The position numbers and the translations under genes are program-made. The notes beneath the pieces were generated by a model that saw only the letters and a program-made list of their open reading frames with translations, ran no database searches and was not told the DNA's origin. A stretch of DNA of 64,000 nt from Tepidanaerobacter acetatoxydans Re1 (GTDB lineage Bacteria; Bacillota; Thermosediminibacteria; Thermosediminibacterales; Tepidanaerobacteraceae), in the NCBI RefSeq assembly GCF_000328765.2, contig NC_019954.2:2505780-2569779 (forward strand), written 5' to 3'. Of the stretch, positions 8,643 through 17,613 are shown in pieces; position 1 is the stretch's first letter; each line of letters starts with the position of its first letter.

Positions 8643-9620
8643 ACCCGCATTTGCCATTAGCCCTAGTGCAAGTGCTGCGTCTTCTGCCGAATAACCCAAT
8701 GCACCAAAGAGGGGAGCCACATATTTAAATGACTCCCCCAGCATGGCAACATTTGTGTTACTGTTAGAACTTGCGCTGGCAAGTAAATCTGCAAACTCTC
8801 CGGCTTGTTTTGCCTCCATGCCAAAAGCTGTTAAAGCATCTGTCACGATGTCAGACACTAGACCTAAATCCTCACCGCTTGCTGCTGCAAGCATCATAAC
8901 TCCTTCTAAACCGTCTAGCATCTGGGTTGTATCCCAGCCAGCCATAGACATATACTTTAAGGCTTCGGCAGACTCACTTGCACTAAACTTGGTGGTAGCT
9001 CCCATCTCTTTGGCTTTTTCTTCTAGCTTTTTAAGGTCCTCGCCAGTAGCTCCGCTGATAGCGGCAACCTCACTCATCCCCGCTTCAAAATCAGAGCCTA
9101 CCTTTACTGCTACGCCCCCAAGAGCTGCAAGAGGTGCTGTCACTTTCATAGATAGGTTCTTGCCTACATCCTCCATCTTTTTGCCTGCGTTCTGCAGGGA
9201 CTGTCCTAGAGGCTCTAAGCTCTTGGAAAGCTTATACCATGTAGAGGACTGAAGCTCTATTTCCTGATTTACTTTCTTTAAATCCTGCTCCATATAGGCA
9301 AGCTGTGTCTTTGCCTTATTTAGTTTTATCTCTAAATCCTGGGTAGCTTTAGCGTCGGCTCCCTTAGTCTCTACAGACTTTTGATGGGCTTCTTCTAATG
9401 CCTTTACCTTTTGCCGCTGCAACTCTGTCTGTTTGGTTAGGCTATCAGATTTAAGTTTTAAGCTGTCTAATTCTTTACCATGTTTACCCATCTCGGCACT
9501 TGCCAGCTTAAACTCGGACTGCACCTTTCTCATCTCTCGGTTCAAGCTACTGATGCCGTTTTGAAAACCAGTGGAGTCTAGACCGATTTTTACATTTAGC
9601 TGCCCGATTTCTTTAGCCAA
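8643..9620 (-). CDS. tail tape-measure protein, exon 1 (N-terminal part)
   Basis: Exon 1 gives about 326 residues, beginning at TTG 9620 (LAKEIGQLNVKIGLD), which has AAAGGTGG seven bases upstream; the open frame runs on to a GTG at 9653 without a good ribosome site. It has an N-terminal coiled coil (residues about 20-120), the phrase GLDSTGFQNGISSLNREMRK typical of Firmicutes tape-measure starts, and then the TP901-type domain (GSDFEAGMSEVAAISGATGE, TTKFSASESAEALKYMSMAG). The exon stops after MANAG at 8643; unspliced reading adds 12 residues and then meets a stop, so full protein needs intron removal. Confidence 0.88.
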
Positions 9621-9667
9621 TTTCTCACCACCTTTTGGGTATGAAAAAAGCACCTGATTGCAAGGTG

Positions 9668-9823
9668 CTATAAGATTTCATCAATATACACTTTCTCGTT
9701 TCCTAGTTTTTTGTTCAATAGTTTCAAGTAATAAATAATGTCCATGGAATCGATATCATTTAAGGTCCAGCCTTTATCAAGAAGTGCTAAATAAAGCTGG
9801 TCAATAAAGTCTTGGGGGTCCAT
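9668..9823 (-). CDS. tail assembly chaperone, T-frame (expressed by -1 frameshift)
   Basis: A 51-codon open frame (MDPQDFIDQLYLALLDKGWT...) between the chaperone G gene and the tape measure. It is in the -1 frame relative to gene 9835-10134 and joins it through a slippery run ahead of the upstream stop, so it most likely makes the tail of a G-GT fusion, as in lambda and many siphophages. An ATG at 9823 has GGGGG nearby, so separate translation is also possible. The protein is helical and small. Such fusions coat the tape measure before the tube polymerises. Confidence 0.72.
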   Translation of the reverse strand: MDPQDFIDQLYLALLDKGWTLNDIDSMDIIYYLKLLNKKLGNEKVYIDEIL

Positions 9824-9834
9824 GGCATCCCCCT

Positions 9835-10134
9835 CTACTCGTTTTTTCCCTCACCTGCTGTGACGCTACTTACCTCGCCTACCACCTCATTAATACACTT
9901 GGTGATGGTGGGGATTAAGTCTTTAGAGGCCAGGCCGTCATAAAGCTCATCTCTGGTAAACTGATTTCCAAAGAGCTCCACGATATAATCCATCAGCTTA
10001 TCCAGCTCCTCAGGCAAGATGTTATCAAAGTTTACCTCTTTGGATACTTCGATGGTCCTTCTTACCATCCTGGCGCTGATAAAGCCAGCGGTGTAAGTCT
10101 TGTCTTTGCCATTAATTTTTAATACAATCTCCAA
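9835..10134 (-). CDS. tail assembly chaperone (gpG-like)
   Basis: A 99-residue protein starting with TTG (LEIVLKINGKDKTYTAGFIS), nine bases after GGAGG. Length, position between major tail protein and tape measure and the FISARMVRRTIEVSKEVNF stretch fit the gpG-like chaperones of Firmicutes siphophages. It binds tape measure and tail tube protein during assembly and is not expected in the virion. Its last codons include the slippery sequence that leads into the T frame. Confidence 0.82.
   Translation of the reverse strand: MEIVLKINGKDKTYTAGFISARMVRRTIEVSKEVNFDNILPEELDKLMDYIVELFGNQFTRDELYDGLASKDLIPTITKCINEVVGEVSSVTAGEGKNE
9841..9850 (-). other. -1 ribosomal frameshift slippery site
   Basis: Read on the minus strand, the codons GAG GGA AAA AAC GAG TAG include two overlapping heptamers of the X XXY YYZ type, G GGA AAA and A AAA AAC. 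A one-base backward slip on either leads into the frame of the 51-codon T ORF with no stop in between. This arrangement is the known hallmark of siphophage tail chaperones. The frameshift rate cannot be judged from sequence. Confidence 0.75.
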
Positions 10135-10151
10135 GGCTTAGGTCCTCCTTT

Positions 10152-10724
10152 CTATAGCTCCGGGTTGGATGCCACGGTGCTACCAGGTACTTTATCAAAC
10201 CAAGTAGCGGCTCCAGTGAAATCCTCACTGTCTTCATCCGCAGTATGTTTCCACTGGCCATCATGGACTCTTGCCATAAAGGTAAATTTCACCTTAGGAG
10301 TTTTATGCTCCACATTATCTTTTTTAGTGGAGAAGTCTTCAGCTATGGGCTGGGCTACTCCTTTTAAGAGCCATATATAGCGGTACTTGCCGTTAGACTT
10401 TAAGCTCTTAAAGCCAAGGGCAACATGGGGCGGGACATCGGTAGCTTTTTCAATCAGCACCCCTTCTTTTAGTTCGTTGCCTAGTATCTTTGCTCTTATG
10501 TCAAGAGGTAAATCCGCTGTCTCTATTTCTACATCGATTTTCCCTAAAGCTGATACAGACTCCCACAGCTGGTCATCGGCATAAAGCTCCTGGGTGTTGA
10601 CTGCCGGGTTAATGGTAGCATTGATAGCCCCCACCATTGGCTCTGGAACCTCGTAAGTTAATGTTTCCTTAGTGTCTTCGCTTAAAATAGCAAAATGTAA
10701 ATCGTTAAGTCCTACCTGTGCCAT
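10152..10724 (-). CDS. major tail protein (phi13-type)
   Basis: A 190-residue protein starting MAQVGLNDLHFAILSEDTKE, a clear member of the phi13-type major tail protein family (Phage_TTP). It forms the hexameric tail tube. Signature blocks are the NDLHFA start, the INATINPAVNTQELYADDQL stretch and the C-terminal KFTFMARVHDGQW-like strand. A full AAGGAGGTG lies nine bases upstream. It sits between the tail terminator and the chaperone genes, as expected. Confidence 0.9.
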   Translation of the reverse strand: MAQVGLNDLHFAILSEDTKETLTYEVPEPMVGAINATINPAVNTQELYADDQLWESVSALGKIDVEIETADLPLDIRAKILGNELKEGVLIEKATDVPPHVALGFKSLKSNGKYRYIWLLKGVAQPIAEDFSTKKDNVEHKTPKVKFTFMARVHDGQWKHTADEDSEDFTGAATWFDKVPGSTVASNPEL

Positions 10725-10725
10725 T

Positions 10726-11052
10726 TTACAGCACCTCCTTAAAAAATCGCATTGCTTTGTGATAGATCTTCACGTCATCCTCATACAGGTCATAAAAGCT
10801 TTGTTTTATAAAACCCGCTGCCAGCATTTTTTCATGCACAGCTTTAACCAGGTCGGTATAATCTTTCTTACTCCAAACATCAATTTGAACATAGTGACCG
10901 GTAATGGTTTCCTCATCATCGGCATGTTGCTCAGGTTTATCTAGATAGGTGAAAAAGGTGATATAGGTATCGGCCGCTCCAGTGTAGGTTTGGAAAGAGA
11001 CCGGCACTCCAATATCCTTTAAGGCTGTTATCACTTCTTGATTTATGCTCAT
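10726..11052 (-). CDS. tail completion/terminator protein
   Basis: A 108-residue protein (MSINQEVITALKDIGVPVSF...) with the central pattern YITFFTYLDKPEQHADDEE and HYVQIDVWSKKDY, shared by tail terminator or completion proteins of HK97-like phages. Such proteins cap the tail tube and join it to the head. It overlaps the HK97 gp10-like gene by four bases. The family is assigned by pattern and position, not by a residue-level site. Confidence 0.75.
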   Translation of the reverse strand: MSINQEVITALKDIGVPVSFQTYTGAADTYITFFTYLDKPEQHADDEETITGHYVQIDVWSKKDYTDLVKAVHEKMLAAGFIKQSFYDLYEDDVKIYHKAMRFFKEVL

Positions 11053-11420
11053 AAGCCTAAGCCTTCTTTTAAATTCTTTTCAATTTCATCCATTGCCCTT
11101 TCTTTAGATTTCTCATAACCTGGGGCCATGAAAGGTTTAGCCTTCATTTTGACTGTACCGAATTCTAAAAATTTTCCATACCAGCCTTCCTTACCAGGAC
11201 CTACTTCTACATACTTTGCTCCATCTTTGGTTTTAACTCTAGAAACTTCAATGCTCTTTTTTAGAGTGCCGGTTTTCCGGGGAGCCTCTTGTTTAATGGC
11301 TTCTTTCATCGCTTCTCCCGCTTCCCGCAGGGCTTTATTCTCAATCCTTGCTCCTTGCTGTCCCAACTTTTCTACTTCAGTTATTAGGTTTTCTATTCCC
11401 TCAAGTTCTAAATTAGCCAC
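11049..11420 (-). CDS. HK97 gp10-like head-tail protein
   Basis: A 123-residue protein starting with GTG (VANLELEGIENLITEVEKLG) after GGAGG. It has the ALREAGEAMKEAIKQEAPRK.TGTLKKSI signature of HK97 gp10-like proteins, and ends with the KPFMAPGYEKSK motif typical of the family. It is part of the neck that joins capsid to tail. It overlaps both neighbours by a few bases, supporting one tightly packed late operon. Confidence 0.87.
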   Translation of the reverse strand: MANLELEGIENLITEVEKLGQQGARIENKALREAGEAMKEAIKQEAPRKTGTLKKSIEVSRVKTKDGAKYVEVGPGKEGWYGKFLEFGTVKMKAKPFMAPGYEKSKERAMDEIEKNLKEGLGL

Positions 11421-11739
11421 TACCTACCACCTCCAATGCTTTAATCTCCAAATAGCGGTTCTGGTATTTGATGTTATCGATTGCGGTGATGTTGTATTGT
11501 TTTCCCCGGAAAAGAATTCGCATGGTGGTATGGATGCCTGGTAAATACCTTATAGTAAACTTCACCGTGTTTTCTGCCTGAACAGCAGCAGCGGCAAAAT
11601 ACTCCCCACCATGAAGATTAGTGACTTTTGCCCAGACCGTTTTTACATCCTCCCAAGTTTCCTCCTCAAAGCCCCTTTCATTTATGGTGATAATTGGCCT
11701 TTGCAGGGTTATTCTTTTATTTAGCTCCCCTGGGTTCAT
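11413..11739 (-). CDS. head closure protein (SPP1 gp16-like)
   Basis: A 108-residue protein beginning MNPGELNKRITLQRPIITIN, the usual start of phage head-closure proteins (joining family, SPP1 gp16). It carries WAKVTNLHGGEYFAAAAV and the later ITAIDNIKYQNRYLEI strand. In the virion it plugs the connector to keep DNA in. GGAGG with six bases of spacing supports the ATG. The gene overlaps the gp10-like gene by eight bases. Confidence 0.87.
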   Translation of the reverse strand: MNPGELNKRITLQRPIITINERGFEEETWEDVKTVWAKVTNLHGGEYFAAAAVQAENTVKFTIRYLPGIHTTMRILFRGKQYNITAIDNIKYQNRYLEIKALEVVGSG

Positions 11740-12023
11740 TTTTCCACCTCCGGAAAGCAGTAGTTTAGCTGGGCTAATAGGCTTTCAATGACCGGTCTTG
11801 CCCCTTCTCCTACTTTACCAACCATAAGCCCTCGGTTTTCATACCAGTCAGTTACTAGGGTTAAGCAAAACAGCCTGGCAATATAGTTTGAGCCATCAAA
11901 AGTCCTACCGGTAGCGTTTTTAAGATAAGTCTCAGCGGCATCGATTAAGGATTCTATTAAATCATCTTCTTCAGTATGATCTACCTTGAGATACATCTTT
12001 GCCTCTTCCAGTGTAATAATCAA
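11736..12023 (-). CDS. head-tail connector protein (gp6-like)
   Basis: A 95-97 residue protein with the ITLEEAKMYLKVDHTEEDDL start and the IDAAETYLKNATG helix that mark the gp6-like connector family. It binds under the portal as the first neck ring. The TTG at 12023 lies eight bases after AAGGGG; a GTG at 12029 is an alternative that is too close to this site. It follows the capsid gene and overlaps the head closure gene by four bases. Confidence 0.85.
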   Translation of the reverse strand: MIITLEEAKMYLKVDHTEEDDLIESLIDAAETYLKNATGRTFDGSNYIARLFCLTLVTDWYENRGLMVGKVGEGARPVIESLLAQLNYCFPEVEK

Positions 12024-12066
12024 ATTCACTCACCCCTTAAAGGGAAAGGAGCGGAAAGACCGCCCC

Positions 12067-13248
12067 TTACGCACCTGAAGAAATTGTAAGCTGACCATAT
12101 ACCGCTGCTTCACTATCCCACTTTACACAGTCATCTCTTGTGATGGTCCTAAGCTCTGTGCTGTCCCTTCTCCAAGCATCGCCGCCGATGTTAGTGGAAG
12201 CAAGTTCATAAACGCCCCTACTAAATAGCACCATTAGCTCCTTAAAGTTTCCTACAATGAAAGGAGCCTTAACAGTAGTAGTTCCGGTGGAAGGTAGGGT
12301 TCTATTGGCCACCACTACAATGGGTCTTCCCTTAAAGAGTTTCTTGCCCGGCTGAGTAATATCATCTTGCAAGAGTGGTCTGTTGTTGGCATCCTCCTGC
12401 TCATCCAGCCACTGAAAGCCGTCCTGGTTTGTGATGATGGTGCTGGATAGGCTAATTGCAGGGTCTAAGTCCACATTTAAAACTTTCTTGATAGCTTTGA
12501 TATCTGTTAAACCCTTCTTATTAAGGCTGTTTAAGATGGCAATAATTAAGCTGTTTTTAGTTACCACATGCTTTTTAGCAATCCAGTTTGTGACATAGCT
12601 TAAGATATTTTGGTCAGTATCCTTTAAAAGCTCGTTGGTTAATGGTAAAAAGCCAGCTCGTTTAATGAGCTTGTAAGTAACTGGTGTAAACTTTGGATTA
12701 TCGATTTCCTGGATCTCCCCATACTCATCCACTACAGCAAAGGGCACCATGTCCTCATCCTTTTCCAGCACCCTAGAGCCTGATAGGGTATTAACGGTTT
12801 CTACCCGGATATACTTGGATAAATCGTTTAAGGTCCTCATTAACTCATTTATTCTGGTTTGAATATCTTGGGGAACAATTATCCCTGTGTCTCCATCTGA
12901 ATCTCCAGTTACTCCACCTTCATGCATTGCTGCCCGGTATTCATTAATAATGCTGTGGTCATCGGCAGTAATCCTCTGCCTCCTTAAACCCTTTAAAAAC
13001 ACTCGCTTATATTCTGCTTCAAGCTCGGCATCGGTGCGGTTGCGGGTATGGTCGATGGGAGTTGCATCATCAAGGGTCTGGTCTTCTAGTGCCTCCAGTT
13101 CCTGCTGTAGGGCCACTTCCTTTTGCAGGGAGCGCACCTTTTCCATGGCTTTTTCTGCATCAAGGACTTTGTCTTCTTTAAGTAACCCTCGCACTTTTGC
13201 CTTCTCAGTTTCCAATGCCTGCAGTAGTTCACGTAGTTTTTTACTCAA
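12067..13248 (-). CDS. major capsid protein (HK97 fold)
   Basis: A 393-residue protein starting with TTG (LSKKLRELLQALETEKAKVR) after AAAGGAAGG. Residues 1 to about 70 form a strong coiled coil, the delta domain that acts as built-in scaffold and is removed by the neighbouring protease. The rest has HK97-type blocks such as DGDTGIIVPQDIQTRI, SLIIAILNSLNKKGL, ITNQDGFQWLDEQED and GRPIVVVANRTLPS. No separate scaffold gene is seen, in line with this class of capsid. Confidence 0.92.
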   Translation of the reverse strand: MSKKLRELLQALETEKAKVRGLLKEDKVLDAEKAMEKVRSLQKEVALQQELEALEDQTLDDATPIDHTRNRTDAELEAEYKRVFLKGLRRQRITADDHSIINEYRAAMHEGGVTGDSDGDTGIIVPQDIQTRINELMRTLNDLSKYIRVETVNTLSGSRVLEKDEDMVPFAVVDEYGEIQEIDNPKFTPVTYKLIKRAGFLPLTNELLKDTDQNILSYVTNWIAKKHVVTKNSLIIAILNSLNKKGLTDIKAIKKVLNVDLDPAISLSSTIITNQDGFQWLDEQEDANNRPLLQDDITQPGKKLFKGRPIVVVANRTLPSTGTTTVKAPFIVGNFKELMVLFSRGVYELASTNIGGDAWRRDSTELRTITRDDCVKWDSEAAVYGQLTISSGA

Positions 13249-13283
13249 AGTGATCGCCTTCCTTTCAAAATAAAAATGAGCCC

Positions 13284-13973
13284 TTACAGCTCAAGTTCTA
13301 GTAATATTTTTTGTTTTAATAACTCCTGCTTTTTTTCATCAGGTTTTAGTCTTGATAACAATTCTTTAGGTGTGTTTCTGTATTTCGTTAATAGCGTCTT
13401 ATCAATACATGCCGCCATCTGTTTTTCCTTTCCCACCACATCGCAAAACCCGTATTCAAAACACTCGTCTGCCGTAAGCCAAGTCTCATCATCCATAATC
13501 TTTATAATCTCATCCCTTGTTAAGGCAGACCTTTCTTCATAGGCAGCAATTAAGCCCTCCCGGATTTTATCTAGGTCTTCTGCAAGCTTTCTAAACTCAT
13601 CTGCATTTCCCAAGCCAAAAGTCCAGGGGTTATGGATCATCATCATGGCGTTTTTGGGCATAAAAATAGTATCGCCGGCCATAGCTACGACACTTGCGAT
13701 ACTTGCTGCAAGTCCATCAATATATACGTTTTTATGAGCCTTATGCCTTTTTAGCATACTGTAAATGGCTTGGCCTGCGAACACATCCCCTCCGGGAGAA
13801 TTGATGTAGATGTTTAATGTGTCTATATCTCCCAAGCCATCTAAATCAGCTTTAAACTCTTTAGGAGTTATTTCATCTCCCCACCAAGTAGCACTAGCAA
13901 TCTCCCCGTATAGGGTAAGCTCCCCGGTTTTTTCATCTTGGTTTTTAAAGTTCCAAAACTTTTTACTCCCCAT
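13284..13973 (-). CDS. capsid maturation protease (ClpP-like)
   Basis: A 229-residue serine protease of the S14/ClpP type. NIYINSPGGDVFAGQAIY forms the oxyanion region, DGLAASIASVVAMAG carries the nucleophilic Ser, and MMMIHNPW has the catalytic His about 25 residues later. It trims the delta domain of the capsid protein. AAAGGTGGTG before the ATG at 13973 decides the start; the longer frame from 14015 lies within the portal gene. The start overlaps the portal stop by about 11 bases. Confidence 0.9.
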   Translation of the reverse strand: MGSKKFWNFKNQDEKTGELTLYGEIASATWWGDEITPKEFKADLDGLGDIDTLNIYINSPGGDVFAGQAIYSMLKRHKAHKNVYIDGLAASIASVVAMAGDTIFMPKNAMMMIHNPWTFGLGNADEFRKLAEDLDKIREGLIAAYEERSALTRDEIIKIMDDETWLTADECFEYGFCDVVGKEKQMAACIDKTLLTKYRNTPKELLSRLKPDEKKQELLKQKILLELEL

Positions 13974-15219
13974 TTTCACCACCACCTTTTTTATACTGCT
14001 CTCCTGCCATATCAATGGGCATCATGTTGCCGTTTACTAAAAGTCTTTCTCCTCCTTCTTTAGGCTCTAATTCTTCTAAGGCCCTCACCTCATTTGCCGT
14101 CATAAAGCCTGATTGGATGGCAATTCTATAGCCTTCGTACCTTGTTTTAGGGTCTGCTCTCAGTATGGCATTGACGTTAAACTTGATGTAGTACCCATCA
14201 TCCAGTTCTTTTTGGGTAAAAAGTTTATATGTTAGTTCCTGCTCGTAGCCTGTTAAAATATCCATCAAGGTATCAACGTAAAATTCCCGCTGCTGGTGCT
14301 CTACATTGGTGTGTGTTGCCCTATCTAAATCGTTTAGCTGATGGTTTTTTACTCCAAAGGCTGCGGCAATTTGCTTTACTGTAAGCTGAGTGTTTTCTAG
14401 AAACTGGGCATCTGCCATAGTAAGGCTAAGGGGCTGAAATTGATACCCTAGCGGAAGAAGGGATACCCTGTTTGCGTTTTTAAGGCCGCTTGCCATCTGT
14501 TCAAAACGTTCTCTAAATATTCGCTGGGCTTCCGGGCTTAAATCCCCCACATAGTGGATGATACCTTTAGTTTGCAGGCCGGTTTTGAAACTGTTGTTTA
14601 GATACTGGCTAGCAGCTCCGGCATTTTCTATTGTGTTTTTAAGCTCGCTTAAGGGAGTAATTCCCACAATGCCATCACTTGTTAAGCCCTTAAAGTGCAG
14701 CATCTCATCAGGGTCAATGCGGTATTCGGTGCCTTTGCTGTCGGTGTAGACATACCACAGTTTGCCTTTACCTGGCAGTAACCCAATATCATCAACGTAA
14801 ATTTGCACTTTGGCGCTATCTAAAGGGTAAATCCCTGTTATTTTACCTGCGTTCTTGCCTTTAGTTTCAAACTCCAGCCAAGCATAGGAATTTCCATAAA
14901 GATGCCTCTGGACCTCTAGGGCCTTAAAAAAGTCCCTGGAGCTCATCCAGGGGTTAGCCCTTATCTTTAAAAGCGGGGTTAAATAATGGTCTACAGTGCC
15001 GTTATGTTGATAAATCTTTACCGGTAATTTCCCTACAGCATCTGCTAAAATGCGGATACAGGCAAAGACGGTGGCTTCTTTTAGGGCGTTTTTGCCCTTA
15101 AAGTTTAGCTCCCCGGGCTCAATCCCAAGTAGCTCCAAGAGCCTTCTATCGTTTATTTCTACTACCTCCGGCACCGCCTGGGCCTTTGGTTTAAAGATGT
15201 TCTTTATTCTCTCAAGCAC
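13963..15219 (-). CDS. portal protein (HK97 family)
   Basis: A protein of about 418 residues starting with GTG (VLERIKNIFKPKAQAVPEVV), placed by the AGGGGGTGATAAA site just upstream; an upstream TTG at 15240 would overlap the terminase. It contains the phage_portal blocks ACIRILADAVGKLPVKIYQH, ANPWMSSRDFFKALEVQRHL and the LNDLDRATHTNVEHQQREFY region. Twelve copies form the ring through which DNA enters the capsid. Confidence 0.92.
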   Translation of the reverse strand: MLERIKNIFKPKAQAVPEVVEINDRRLLELLGIEPGELNFKGKNALKEATVFACIRILADAVGKLPVKIYQHNGTVDHYLTPLLKIRANPWMSSRDFFKALEVQRHLYGNSYAWLEFETKGKNAGKITGIYPLDSAKVQIYVDDIGLLPGKGKLWYVYTDSKGTEYRIDPDEMLHFKGLTSDGIVGITPLSELKNTIENAGAASQYLNNSFKTGLQTKGIIHYVGDLSPEAQRIFRERFEQMASGLKNANRVSLLPLGYQFQPLSLTMADAQFLENTQLTVKQIAAAFGVKNHQLNDLDRATHTNVEHQQREFYVDTLMDILTGYEQELTYKLFTQKELDDGYYIKFNVNAILRADPKTRYEGYRIAIQSGFMTANEVRALEELEPKEGGERLLVNGNMMPIDMAGEQYKKGGGENGE

Positions 15220-15230
15220 TTTATCACCCC

Positions 15231-16796
15231 CTAGCCCCAAAGTTTATCTAGTGTTTCTTCTGAAGTAAATTCATTTAAATCAAATCTGCTTCCTTCATTT
15301 CTTATGGCTCTATCTAGCGCCATAATAAGGGCTACTGCGCCGTCTATTTTTTCCGTGCTCTTTTCTTTATCCGGTTTGATATTGCCTGCAGGGTCTGTTC
15401 TAATATGGATATTATCCATCATCCAAGAGAGGACTGGATGTCCTCCATGAGCTATTCTTTTTTCCAAAGTTAATTTCATCAGTTCTTTTGTCGGTGGACT
15501 CATATCCTTAAAACCCTGGCCGAAGGGAACCACCGTAAAGCCTGCACCTTCTAGGTTCTGTGTCATCTGCACTGCTCCCCATCTGTCAAAGGCGATCTCC
15601 CTTATGTCATAGTCCTGCCAGAGCTCTTCTATGAATTTTTCAATAAAGCCGTAGTGTATCACATTTCCTTCTGTTGTTTGAAGATACCCCTGGCTTTGCC
15701 AGATATCATATGGGACGTGATCCCTTCTTACCCTCAGTTTCATGTTTTCTTCCGGTATCCAAAAGTAGGGGAGCACATAATACTTATCATCATCTGGCAC
15801 TGGCGGAAAGACTAAAACAAAGGCGGTAATGTCAATGGAGCTTGATAGGTCAAGACCGCCATAACACTTTCTTCCCTTTAGCTTTTCAGGGTCCACTTTA
15901 AAGGAGCACTCATCCCACACATGCATGGGCATCCATCGGACAGATTGCTTTACCCATTGGTTAAGTCTAAGCTGTCTAAAGAGGTTTTCTTCTGCCGGGT
16001 TTTGTTTGGCATTTTGAAAAGCTGCTCTTACTTTTTCTATATCAATGGTATGATCAAGGGAAGGGTTAGCTTTACGCCACACTTTTTCATCCGCCCAGTC
16101 ATCATCGTCATCAATCCCATAAATGACCGGGTAAAATGTAGGGTCAACCCTTTTTCCTCTTAAAATATCTTCTGCTTTTTGATGGACTTCATAGCAGATG
16201 GAATGTCTATCTGTTCCGGCAGTGGTAATTAAAAAAAATAGTGGCTGCTTTCTAGCATCACCACTACCTTTGGTCATAACATCATACAGTTGTCTATTGG
16301 GTTGCGCGTGTAGTTCGTCAAATACCACCCCATGCACGTTAAGGCCGTGTTTAGTATAAGCTTCTGCTGACAGCACCTGATAAAAGCTAGCCGTCGGCAT
16401 ATAGACTAATCGCTTTTGGGATAGTACCGGTTTTATTCTTTTCTTTAAGGCTGGGCACTGATCTACCATATCCACTGCTACATCAAATACTATAGAAGCC
16501 TGCTGCCTATCAGCTGCACAGCCATAAACTTCTGCACCCCATTCCCCATCGCCACAGGTAAGGTATAGAGCAATGGCAGCAGCTAGTTCACTCTTCCCAT
16601 TTTTCTTTGGAATTTCTACATAGGCAGTATTATATTGCCGGTAGCCATCTTCTTTAACAGTACCAAATATATCCCGAACAATTTTATCCTGCCAAGGTAG
16701 TAAATCAAAAGGCACACCTCGCCATACCCCCTTGGTGTGTTTCAAATTATTGATGAAGGTTACTACCCGCTCTGCTTTTTCATGGTCAAAGAGCAT
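15231..16796 (-). CDS. terminase large subunit
   Basis: A 521-residue packaging motor protein. The ATPase half has a Walker A variant (EIPKKNGKSELAAA, about residues 63-76), a Walker B (VHGVVFDELHAQ) and a coupling motif region (FLITTAGT). The nuclease half has YGGLDLSSSIDITAF and EIAFDRWGA with acidic metal ligands. It pumps DNA through the portal using ATP and cuts concatemers. Its start overlaps the stop of the small subunit by one base. Confidence 0.93.
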   Translation of the reverse strand: MLFDHEKAERVVTFINNLKHTKGVWRGVPFDLLPWQDKIVRDIFGTVKEDGYRQYNTAYVEIPKKNGKSELAAAIALYLTCGDGEWGAEVYGCAADRQQASIVFDVAVDMVDQCPALKKRIKPVLSQKRLVYMPTASFYQVLSAEAYTKHGLNVHGVVFDELHAQPNRQLYDVMTKGSGDARKQPLFFLITTAGTDRHSICYEVHQKAEDILRGKRVDPTFYPVIYGIDDDDDWADEKVWRKANPSLDHTIDIEKVRAAFQNAKQNPAEENLFRQLRLNQWVKQSVRWMPMHVWDECSFKVDPEKLKGRKCYGGLDLSSSIDITAFVLVFPPVPDDDKYYVLPYFWIPEENMKLRVRRDHVPYDIWQSQGYLQTTEGNVIHYGFIEKFIEELWQDYDIREIAFDRWGAVQMTQNLEGAGFTVVPFGQGFKDMSPPTKELMKLTLEKRIAHGGHPVLSWMMDNIHIRTDPAGNIKPDKEKSTEKIDGAVALIMALDRAIRNEGSRFDLNEFTSEETLDKLWG

Positions 16797-17269
16797 TATT
16801 TGCTCACCCTTAACAGCTCTTCCATAGGATCATCTGTTGGTGTGTCAATGGTATTTACCTGAATTCTGGTCCGGGCAGCAGGTGTAAGGCCAAATTCAGA
16901 GCAAAAATCCTTCATCACTTTAAGGTATGTCTGGGCAATGGATACCTGGGGCACCTGCTGGATATAACCGGAAGGGGTTTTAAAGATGGTGCCGTGTTTT
17001 GATAAAAATTCCTCGGCTTCTTTCCACCTAGCATAGGCCTGACAATAGCCTTCAAAAGCTGTCCGGTCTACTTGGGTTAAAACCCCCATCGCTTCTAAAG
17101 TCTTAGCCATCCGCTTCCATTCTTTCTTTGCTTCCGGCTCCAGCCATGACGGGCAGCGGGGTGCCTTCTTTTCTGGCTGGGGTTCTTTATCGTTTAGCGG
17201 CCGTTTGCCGGGGTTGCCTTCCAAAACTTTAAGTGCAGTTGGTTTGGGTTTTCTTCCTCGCATCGCCAT
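16796..17269 (-). CDS. terminase small subunit (P27 family)
   Basis: A 157-residue protein starting MAMRGRKPKPTALKVLEGNP; the GRKPKPTALK...GNPGKRPLN start is the signature of P27-type small terminases. It recognises phage DNA and recruits the large subunit. GGAGGTG nine bases upstream supports the ATG. It is the first gene of the packaging block; a terminator for the preceding small gene lies just upstream (17288-17311). Confidence 0.92.
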   Translation of the reverse strand: MAMRGRKPKPTALKVLEGNPGKRPLNDKEPQPEKKAPRCPSWLEPEAKKEWKRMAKTLEAMGVLTQVDRTAFEGYCQAYARWKEAEEFLSKHGTIFKTPSGYIQQVPQVSIAQTYLKVMKDFCSEFGLTPAARTRIQVNTIDTPTDDPMEELLRVSK

Positions 17270-17287
17270 AGCTTTTCACCTCCAATT

Positions 17288-17311
17288 GAAAAAAGGCCTT
17301 AAAGGCCTTTA
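17288..17311 (-). terminator. rho-independent terminator after gene 17309-17602
   Basis: On the minus strand AAAGGCC, a short loop and GGCC are followed by TTTTTT. It closes the first of three single-gene cassettes and overlaps the stop codon region. Confidence 0.8.
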
Positions 17312-17602
17312 GTTCCATTTCCTGCTTTTTCTTCTTCCGTCTGAGTCTGTGGTAAATAGGATTCTGTCTATCCTGGCGTCTTTGGCGCTGGTTGTTGTGT
17401 TATCCAGTCTATTTCTTTGCTGAATGGCTTCCTTAACCGCTTTAATCAGCCCGTAGCTAAATTCTCCCCTGTCTTCTTCTTTTCTCGCCAGCCTTCCCAC
17501 TTTGCGGTTGTCGGCATCATCAAGTCTGTCAATTAAAACCTCTACGTTGTCTGGTATTAACTCCTCCGGAAAATCAATGTGCAAGTCTCTTATCTTTCTC
17601 AT
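17309..17602 (-). CDS. hypothetical phage protein (cassette 1)
   Basis: A 97-residue charged protein, MRKIRDLHIDFPEELIPDNV..., rich in Arg and Asp. The ATG at 17602 has GGAGG eight bases upstream; a longer frame to 17662 would run through the promoter repeat. I recognise no family. It stands alone between its own promoter-like repeat (17614-17696) and its own terminator, so it is expressed apart from the late operon, like a phage 'moron' gene. Confidence 0.7.
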   Translation of the reverse strand: MRKIRDLHIDFPEELIPDNVEVLIDRLDDADNRKVGRLARKEEDRGEFSYGLIKAVKEAIQQRNRLDNTTTSAKDARIDRILFTTDSDGRRKSRKWN

Positions 17603-17613
17603 CTTTTCAGCCT

